A stretch of DNA of 64,000 nt. It comes from Dichetophora obliterata. Its lineage: Eukaryota > Arthropoda > Insecta > Diptera > Sciomyzidae. The DNA is taken from contig OY986438.1 of assembly GCA_963920525.1 (NCBI GenBank), positions 124,626,920-124,690,919 of the forward strand. The letters run 5' to 3'. Position numbers and translations under genes: made by a program. Below the pieces are notes generated by a model. That model was not told where the DNA came from. It saw only the letters and a program-made list of their open reading frames with translations, and made no database searches. This document shows positions 56,773 through 64,000 of this stretch, piece by piece; positions within the stretch are counted from its first letter, which is position 1, and each line of letters opens with the position of its first letter.

Positions 56773-56778
56773 AATAAA
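56773..56778 (+). terminator. poly(A) signal of the transposase gene
   Basis: AATAAA, repeated in TCAATAAATAAAATAATTTC, lies about 62 bp after the TAA at 56,709-56,711 and before the right subterminal array. Confidence 0.6.
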
Positions 56779-56849
56779 TAAAATAATTTCAAAATGTATC
56801 AATTGCTTGCGTCAACTTATGTTTATTTGTAATAAAATAATAATTTTGG

Positions 56850-57660
56850 GATCAACCTTTTATTTGAATTGACTTTTTGGGTTGAATAACTCAACCTATT
56901 AGTTGAATTTTTGAAATTATTGGGTTAAAAATGTCAACTCTTCAGTTGAATTTTTCAACTGCATGGGTTGAAAAGTCAACATTTTTGTTAAATTTTTCAA
57001 CTTATTGCGTTGAAAAAGTCTGCTTTTAATTAAATTTTCAACTTTTCCGGTTGAAAAGTTGGTCTTCCAGTTGAATTGTTGAACTTCTTCGGTTGAGAAA
57101 GTCAACCTTTTCGTTAAATTTTTCTACTTTCTCGGTTGAAAATTTAACTTTTTAGTCGAATTTTTGAACTTTTTCGGTTGAAAAGTCGGTTTAACAGTTG
57201 AATTTTTCAACTTCTTAGGTTGAGAAAGTCAACCGTTTTATAAAATTTTTCTACTTTCTCGGTTGGAAAAGTAAACTTTTTAGTTGAATTTTTCAATTTT
57301 TTCGGTTGAAATTTTAGACATCTTGGTTGAAAAAGATTCCCTTATGTATTTATTTTTTTAACTTTATGGTTGAAATTTTCAACCTTTTCGTTGAATAACT
57401 AGACCAAAAAGTTTAATTATTCATCTTAAATAGTAAAAAAATTATTTTTTTTCTCCATTTTTATACTTTTAGGTATAAATTTTCAACTTTAAAGTTGGTT
57501 AAGTAAACTTATTAAGATGAAATTTTCATCCGAAATCGTTGAAAATTCATTATATACTTACTTGCTTACTCCAAATAAAGTTGAAAATTTCAACTTTTTT
57601 GGAAAGGATGTATATTACAACTAAAAAAGTTGAAAAAGTGAACCTAAATTTTGAACCGTG
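56850..57660 (+). repeat. right subterminal repeat array of the CACTA element
   Basis: About 800 bp of alternating AGTTGAATTTTTCAACTT and CGGTTGAAAAAGTCAACC words in semi-regular ~30-bp and ~60-bp spacing. The same core motif as the left array is present, but the right array is more regular. Many units are themselves small inverted repeats (GTTGAA-TTTTT-CAAC). Confidence 0.85.
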
Positions 57661-57858
57661 TAAGGTACAATGGACTTCCGCATAAAAAATTTATGGAAAG
57701 ATTGGAGGCTCACCGGAAAGCCAGGTGTCCATCAAAGGAGTGTAGACTTGCTGTTAATACATAGGTTAAGAAAATTAAGACAATTGATGAAATAACTTCT
57801 TCGCTGATCCCTTTCTTGTTGGTTTTTTCTCTTTCTTTTACTATTGTTCATGTGGAAC

Positions 57859-59468
57859 CAGGGTTGATAAATGACTATTTCATTTTGGTATACAAATTTA
57901 GAAAAAATGTACTAAATGAAAATAAAAAGTATGGAGTAAATTTTGTGTACTACACGCATACTGCGTAAGGGTAGATTAACTTTGTCACTCCGTTTGTAAC
58001 GCTGATAAGGAGGCGTGACAGGAAAAGCACGCCTTCTTTATCAAAACAATTTAATTTCTAAAAATGCCACAAAAATTTATGAAGTGACTTAAAATTTTGC
58101 ACATAAGCTTTGAAGTAAAATATTCACCAAAATAACGACTACCTGCCATACAACGTAACTTTATAAAATCTGAAAAAATGCCACAAAAATTAATGCCGTG
58201 ACTTTAAATTTTTCGCTCAAACTTTGGTCGCAAAAATTCACCATATAATTAAAATTTTACAGAATCTAAAACAAACAAAATAAAATCTATTTAAATGCCT
58301 CAAAAACTAATGTAATGACTTAAAATTTTGCATACCTCAGCTCTGGCCTCAAATAGTCAACATATATTTGAAATTTGTCAAAATAGTATAAAAACCACAA
58401 CTACCTGCTAAACAAAGTAACTATATGAAAAAGGGTTAAGTCTTCAAAAAATCCGGAAAAATTAATTTAAGAAATTAAAATTATGAACATATGGTAAGAA
58501 TATTAAAATTTACTTTGAGTTTGGAATTTGGCAAAATTGATAAAAACTTGATCAATCTCCGATACAAGTGATTTCATCAAAGTATCATAACTTATATAAA
58601 TTCCACAAAAATTTTTGTATTAACAGCATATTTAACAAATAATCTTCCATATCTAAAACGTGTTCTGCATTTGAGTTTTGGAAAAATTAGATGAACACCA
58701 CAACCGTCCTCTACGCGAATTGACGTCATCAAACTTTAAAAATATGCATAACTAAGAATATGCTTTGGGGGAATCTAAACTTCGACCCAGTCGAAGATTA
58801 TTTATTGTTAGCTTTTATTTAAATTAAAGTAAATGTGTTTTTAACAATTCAGTTCATAAACCTTATAAAAAATTACAAAAGTTTTTATTTATTTTTCATA
58901 TATCACAAGTTTTTTACACATCCCCTAATTTTTTTTTTAATGTTAGTCAGGGCCTTTCTGTGTTAAGATGACAAAATAAGCTCATGGGAAAAACTTTCAG
59001 TCAAGCAATTCTTCACTTTCAGTAAAATTTAAGAAATTTTTCATTTCATATATTTCTTCTGAAATCAATATTGTTTCATTTAGTTCACTAGATTTTAAAA
59101 AATATTTTGCTAAAATTAAATTAAATAAATTGTTGCAATCTGCAGTCTGTTTCTGTAATTGGTTTTTATTGAACTTTGAAAAAGAAATGAAACATTTGCT
59201 GTTGAATGAAAAGTTGAAAGAATTCCTTAAGCAATTTTATATAAATTGGAGAGAATCGACTCTTTAAAATCATTTTTTATGTATTTTACAGATACATTCA
59301 GAACTAGATACATATGTTTAATTCTTTTAAATCACTTTCTTACTTAGAGTTCTAAATTCTGTGTTTATTATACATTGAAATAAAATGTACCGAAAACGCT
59401 AGTAGGAAAGTAGGAAAAATATAAAATTGTACCAAAAAAGTACAATTGTACCGAAAATATCAACCCTG
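57859..59468. mobile_element. hAT-type element 1 (1,610 bp), non-autonomous
   Basis: The ends are CAGGGTTGATAAATGAC and (reverse complement) CAGGGTTGATATTTTCG. Flanks are a perfect 8-bp duplication TGTGGAAC (57,851-57,858 and 59,469-59,476). The interior holds about three diverged ~116-bp tandem units (58,055-58,400; words AAATGCCACAAAAATT and GACTTAAAATTTTGCA). No transposase frame was recognised. Confidence 0.85.
58055..58400 (+). repeat. ~116-bp tandem units inside hAT-type element 1
   Basis: AAATGCC(A/T)CAAAAA starts near 58,060, 58,177 and 58,293, each followed by a GACTT.AAATTTT block. The units are well diverged. Confidence 0.6.
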
Positions 59469-59476
59469 TGTGGAAC

Positions 59477-60224
59477 CAGGTTGCGAGTGACAGTCAAAAT
59501 GCGCTCTCGCTCTTCTGAGTTATCTTTGCTATGAGTTTATCATTTTAAAATATTCAGAGCATATGCGAATAAAATATTCACTCTTTTTTATCTCCTCAAC
59601 TGCTTTCCTCGTTCGTGAGTTTGTATGCTAAAAAATTTTAAAAGACCGACGTTAAATCGCTTAAAGTTTGATGCAAACCTTTAGTTAAACACTGCGCACA
59701 TAATAATTTGAAACGATTTAAATAAATAATATTAAATATTTTTCTTAAAAAAATATATTTAATTAAAAAACTTAAAAAATCATTACATTTTATGAAATTA
59801 TGAGAAACTGGGATAAATAAACAAAAAAAAGACATTTTAAAAATTTATTAATTATTTAAATATTTCATTAAAAAATGCAAAAAAATATAGCTAGTTCATC
59901 ATAAAACATGAATTTATTTTTAATTAACAAGATCACTCGTTGAGTCAATAAATGAGCGAACGCAAAAATTCCAATGAAATAAGTTTATATTTGCAAAAAC
60001 TCGCGAGCGAGAAACAATAAATGAATAACAAAGAGATGGCGTTGTTCAACTCAGTTTTTTTGAGGAGCAAGAAAAAGTTTTCATCACTTTGAATATTTAA
60101 CATAAGAGCGCTCAAGTATTTTTTCACTAATGAGGAAAGCAAAACGAATCGTTCGTCAATTGAGTAATATTGATAAGGAGGAGTGCAAGTTTTTTTCTTC
60201 GATTGAGAGTTTTTGCGAACCCTG
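59477..60224. mobile_element. hAT-type element 2 (748 bp), non-autonomous
   Basis: The left end CAGGTTGCGAGTGA and the right end (reverse complement CAGGGTTCGCAAAAAC) are hAT-like. The flanks are TGTGGAAC (59,469-59,476, shared with element 1) and TCTGGAAC (60,225-60,232). It is non-coding. Apart from the CAGG start its sequence differs from element 1, so it is a separate family. Confidence 0.75.
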
Positions 60225-60232
60225 TCTGGAAC

Positions 60233-62050
60233 CCATCCTATAATATTGTAAAAAAAAGTAAATTTAGAACGTAAACATATTTTTAATATTAATTTTACTT
60301 ACAGCACGCACTAAATAATCAACTTTATTGTTTTTGATTGCGAATCAGTTGCTTGACAAGCAATAACCATAAATACATCATAAATACAACGATTTGCAGC
60401 GTTGCATTTGTGGTAAGCATGATATTTTTTAGTTGCTTACATTTGGTTTGTGTTATATAACACAGAAACCATATTTACCACATTGTGAATACCCCTATTG
60501 AAAATATATGTGTGTTCAGGTATAATGAAAACATTAGTCAATTAATTGATACATAAACTTTCTAAAAGTAAGCACTACCATTGTTTCAATAACACACTTC
60601 ATGAAAATAAATTCAATAACACTCTTCGAGGAATTATTGTAAATAATTGTATAATTGAACAAAAGAAGTTGTAACGTGACGAATGTTTATAAATTTCTTC
60701 AAACAGCAACAAACCATCACAACTCATAAGGCCGTTTTGCTTCCATTTTTATAACACGAACATAAGCCATGTTAAAAGTGCATTTGGCTAACAATTTTGA
60801 GGACAAATATCATAAAAAATATTATAATTCTGTCTTTATCACAAGAAGTTTCACCGCCAATTTTAATTTTTTTTTTTTGTATAATGAAGCAAAATGAAAT
60901 AAAATAACAGGTTAAGTTGGACACTCTGCAGAAGCGAGACTTCTTTGCATTTTCATTGGTTTGATAACACGGTGCGACAAAATAAATTAAACTGCATGCA
61001 CTTTTGAAATGACCTAGTGTAAGTTTTAGGTCAGATCGTGTATAAAACAAATCGGTGCATAGTGCATTGTTTCCATACAAAAATTGGCTAAATAGAAGGA
61101 TTGCTCTTACGATAATGCAACTTTGTGTGCTTAATTAGTTAAAGCCAATTAATAAAAATTCCAAATATGGTTGAAATCGGTTAGACCCTAAGGATACCTC
61201 CCTTGGACCTACACTAATTTTTTATATTTTTTTTATGGGAGATATTTACAAAGGTTTGCTGATCTTAACAAAAATTCATCAGAAGGGTAGTCAAATAGAG
61301 TAACAGATGTGTACTGAAACTGGTCGAAATCGATTAGACCCAAGTAGTACCTTGGTTATCTTTTTACTAACTCAAATATTTTTTATAATAAAAAAATTTA
61401 CTTGGCTCAGTTTCACCAAAAAACAACTTTTAGACAATTATTATTTTATATGAGCATGATGATAAAAGAGATAAAAAATAATAGGGTGATTTCGACAAAA
61501 TAAAAAAGCCATCGTTTACATTGCAGTTGCATTTGTAGTTGCTTACAATTTTTATATTTTCTTGTAAATAAAATCCCGGGATTTAGGGTTTGTAATCCCA
61601 GGATTCCGGGACTAGAAATTAGTTTGGGATCCTGAGATTGAAAGACCTACTTATGACCCAGTTACTCAATCAGTTATAAGCCAATTCAAGATTTCTTGAT
61701 AGTTTTAGTTTGGTAAAATATAGATCTTTCAAGCGATTTACATATAATAAATTTCTGGAATTTGTATAGTTTCTAAATCTATTTATCAAGCTTTTTTGAC
61801 ATAGCTTCGTATTAATATTAGAAAATAATGTTTTTTACGAGTAAATTAAGTTTTTGTTATTCAAAATCGACCAAAAATTGACAATGTTTTTTTTTAAATT
61901 TCTTAAACTTTCACATAATGTGTTGAGCTTATTTATTTCCAATAAATTGATAAGCTGAATATATTGAAATAAAAAATTTTAATCTAGTTTTTTAAAGGTA
62001 AGTCTATAGTTTAAGGGTGTTAGACAATTTTTATGTGCGGTTTCGTGTTG
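60233..62050. other. unassigned DNA
   Basis: No gene is supported. Two diverged copies of GAAATCGRTTAGACCC lie near 61,171 and 61,327. CCCGGGATT-type words are iterated at 61,575-61,635 (ATCCCGGGATTTAGGG, GGATTCCGGGACT). Confidence 0.4.
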
Positions 62051-62076
62051 TACTCGACCATACAACCTTCACTAAA

Positions 62077-62880
62077 GCTGGAAGTTCATTAACTGCGTGT
62101 GCATGTGCGTCCGTCTACTCGCTGGCGCAATTTACTGAAGAAAATTATGGCAGAGTACAATAATTGCGTTTTGAGTTCATAGTAAGCAGGGCTACAAATC
62201 TTTCAACTTTGCCTGCGTAAATTGCGTTTTTCTAACGTCACAAATGCTGGCATAAAACTCTCTCTCATAAGCTTCCACACATTTCAGTTGCATTGCGAGA
62301 CGAACGCATATGCAAACGCAGTTAAGCTGGATGTCCATTCGATGCAGTTGCGTTTTGCGTCCGTCTACTCTCTGGCGAATTTACGCAAGGAATTTATGGT
62401 AGAGTTACATAATTGCGTACTACAGAGAATCAGAGAAAGCAGGGCTTCAAAATTATTCAATATTTTCTATGTTTTTGAAATGGAATTTTAAATGTATTAA
62501 CGCTGAAATATATCAAATTTTTTGATTAATAATAACAAAGACTTTAAAAAAATAGCATAAAAAAGGGATTTTAGCCAAATATAAACTGAAAATATATCAA
62601 CATCTTAATACATTAAAATTTTATTTTGAAGCAGCATCCCTGAAAGTTAATAGTTACTTTTATTTCTGCTCGTTATTCGCTATTTGTACCGAGCTGTCAA
62701 AAAACGCACTTTACGCAAGAAAAGTTTAAATATTTTCAACTTGCTTGCGTAAATTGAGTTTTCTCAGCGTAGCGTTCATAAGCATTGAACTCGCTCGCAT
62801 AAGCTTTCACATACTTTAATAAAATTGCGCCAACGAGTGGAACGCAAGCAGGGTGGAAATCTACCAGAATCTATTAACAA
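62077..62880 (+). repeat. diverged local repeats with GCGTCCGTCTACTC and AGCAGGG
   Basis: GCGTCCGTCTACTC occurs at about 62,107 and 62,358, each followed about 80-90 bp later by AAGCAGGGCT.CAAA. GCGTAAATTG.GTTTT occurs at about 62,215 and 62,750, followed by related sequence ending in a third GCAAGCAGGG near 62,850. An ORF at 62,222-62,491 crosses these and is not considered a gene. It may be a decayed TE with repeated ends. Confidence 0.5.
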
Positions 62881-64000
62881 ATTTTAAAAAACTACTAAAA
62901 TATACTAACATTTTTAACCATAATTTTTCACGGAAAAAGAACATAAATTATGTATAACTATAAACAAAAATATACACATATTTATTTATAAAAAGGAGCT
63001 TTACATAATTATACTAAAAAAACATAAAATGTTTGAGTTCACAGAAATACAAACTATTTATTTATTATAGAGTCTATTTTGTAGTTTATTTTATAGGACC
63101 GGACATATGATATAATTAAATAATATTAATAAAGAGATCAAGAAAAACTTTCGTTTTTATTGAAAATACTTAAAAAAAAACTGAGTAGAATTAATTAATT
63201 ATTTTCATTGCGAACTCATTTAATCATCAATTTTGCTGGCTCAAAGTATATACAACAACCAGACAATCCTTGCTTGACATGCAAAATTGGTGCCACGTGA
63301 GTATTAAGATATCTGCTTCGATGTAATGATTTGACAAGGTTTAATTGCGAAAAATCTCGTACGCAAGCAGTATTTGACTCTGGCATTGCCATCACTTCAA
63401 TTTGTAAAGATATTTGTACTTTAAATAATTGCTAAGATCATTCAAACCAAAACTTTTCAATTGAAAAGTTCCCTTTGAGGGACTTAACAGATTTTTAACA
63501 TATATATCTTGCTTTAACCGTCGATATTTTTCGTCGATCGATTGTTGAATATCTCCATTAATTGCTTAATTAGGGAACCGTTCCAATAATTTAGTGAGGC
63601 TACAAAACTCTGCGTAAAATGTACCTGTGGATCTAAAAATTTTAGTCCTCTCAAAATTGGTTCATCGACGGGCAACTTATTCTATACTTGTTAACATAAT
63701 TTATTCAAAAATCCCTGACACCTTTATCGACAATCGACAATGTTATATCGCATTTCTTCATCGAGTGATTAGACCAGTTCGTGGTATAGAAACTCAATGC
63801 TATGAACTGGTCTAATCCACGGATTAGCGCTAATACTCGGTGTAGAAATCGGCCATTAGTCAATCAATGTTTCCCGGTTTTAAGTAGAAGCTTATGAACG
63901 ATTTAAACACATCGAACATATCACCATAAAGACGATGAATAACTCACAATTAAATTTTAAAAATAATATTAAACTTGTTAATGATCGGTAGAACATAGTC
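62881..64000. other. unassigned AT-rich DNA
   Basis: No gene was recognised. A hairpin ATTAGACCAGTTCGTGGTATAG/CTATGAACTGGTCTAAT lies at 63,769-63,817 with a loop of about 10 bases. Confidence 0.4.

Larger units (their letters stand above)
50600..57660 (+). mobile_element. CACTA/EnSpm-like transposon, 7.06 kb, nearly complete
   Basis: It begins CACGGTTAAAAATGTAGGT and ends with the complement of CACGGTTCAAAATTTAGGT. TA is present just outside both ends (50,598-50,599 and 57,661-57,662), consistent with a short CACTA-type target duplication. Both subterminal regions are packed with GTTGAA/TTCAAC motifs. Inside are a four-exon gene, a TNP2-like transposase gene and an AATAAA signal at 56,773. 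A 649-bp MITE with TTAA duplications sits in intron 3, so the original element was about 6.4 kb. CACTA elements normally carry one or two genes, a TNP2-type transposase and an accessory protein, which fits this layout. Confidence 0.8.

Noticed and set aside
50600..57660. The 7-kb element as a host gene with repeats around it
   Set aside because: Matching CACGG ends, TA flanks and subterminal arrays on both sides show that the genes belong to one mobile unit.
60772..61080. 102-codon minus-strand open frame
   Set aside because: No motif, low-complexity ends, and no neighbouring exon signals; treated as chance.
1..64000. CRISPR arrays, bacterial operons, riboswitches
   Set aside because: The window is clearly eukaryotic. 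The tandem repeats lack the repeat/spacer regularity of CRISPR and no prokaryotic genes are present.

Overview
The window is very AT-rich eukaryotic DNA and almost entirely accumulated transposable elements (TEs). It looks like a brachyceran fly (calyptrate or tephritid type). The pointers are irritans-type mariner and Tc1-like relics, CTAG-ended Helitrons with long internal minisatellites, tRNA-derived SINEs, a non-LTR element ending in GGTTAG repeats, and TTAA-flanked piggyBac-type MITEs. I could not run a search, so the taxon is an inference. No host protein-coding gene could be supported. The only long open frames (about 54.3-56.7 kb) belong to a DNA transposon.

Layout. 2.0-3.7 kb: complete but dead Tc1-like element. 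4.0-4.7 kb: Helitron-type 3' ends. 5.6-7.2 kb: 5'-truncated non-LTR reverse transcriptase (minus strand). 7.2-11.4 kb: mostly unassigned DNA with one SINE copy. 11.4-13.6 kb: Helitron copies with a ~142-bp minisatellite. 13.6-15.5 kb: palindromic elements with tRNA-like promoters. 16.6-17.9 kb: hAT-like TIR element. 18-22 kb: unassigned. 22.3-23.5 kb: second Helitron/minisatellite. 23.7-25.1 kb: dead mariner split by a foldback element. 25.8-28.7 kb: MITEs, a decayed hAT and a SINE. 30.9-32.1 kb: TIR element. 34.2-35.0 kb: foldback element. 35.1-36.8 kb: third Helitron/minisatellite. 40.0-41.2 kb: mariner-superfamily pseudogene. 41.6-43.3 kb: foldback MITE, dimeric tRNA-Met-like SINE, TA-flanked TIR element. 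46-46.8 kb: RNase H end of a second LINE. 46.9-48.0 kb: inverted Helitron. 48.1-49.1 kb: second foldback of the same type as the 34-kb one. 49.2-50.4 kb: hAT-type MITE and piggyBac relic. 50.6-57.7 kb: nearly complete CACTA/EnSpm-like transposon. 57.9-60.2 kb: two hAT-type elements inserted one after the other at one 8-bp target. 60.2-64 kb: unassigned, with local duplications.

The most interesting object is the 7,061-bp element at 50,600-57,660. It starts CACGG and ends CCGTG, is flanked by TA on both sides, and has dense GTTGAA/TTCAAC subterminal arrays. It carries two genes: a spliced four-exon gene of unknown function, and a C2H2-finger TNP2-like transposase that overlaps it by one base (TAATG). 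Only two apparent one-base frame lesions are visible, and a TTAA-flanked piggyBac-type MITE sits in its third intron. It looks young, and it is a candidate for an undescribed dipteran CACTA lineage. Second in interest is a pair of foldback elements (34,248-34,959 and 48,085-49,076). They share a terminal GGTKC signature, iterated ATAAYSCCCAA-like motifs and 8-10-bp target duplications, but have no transposase.
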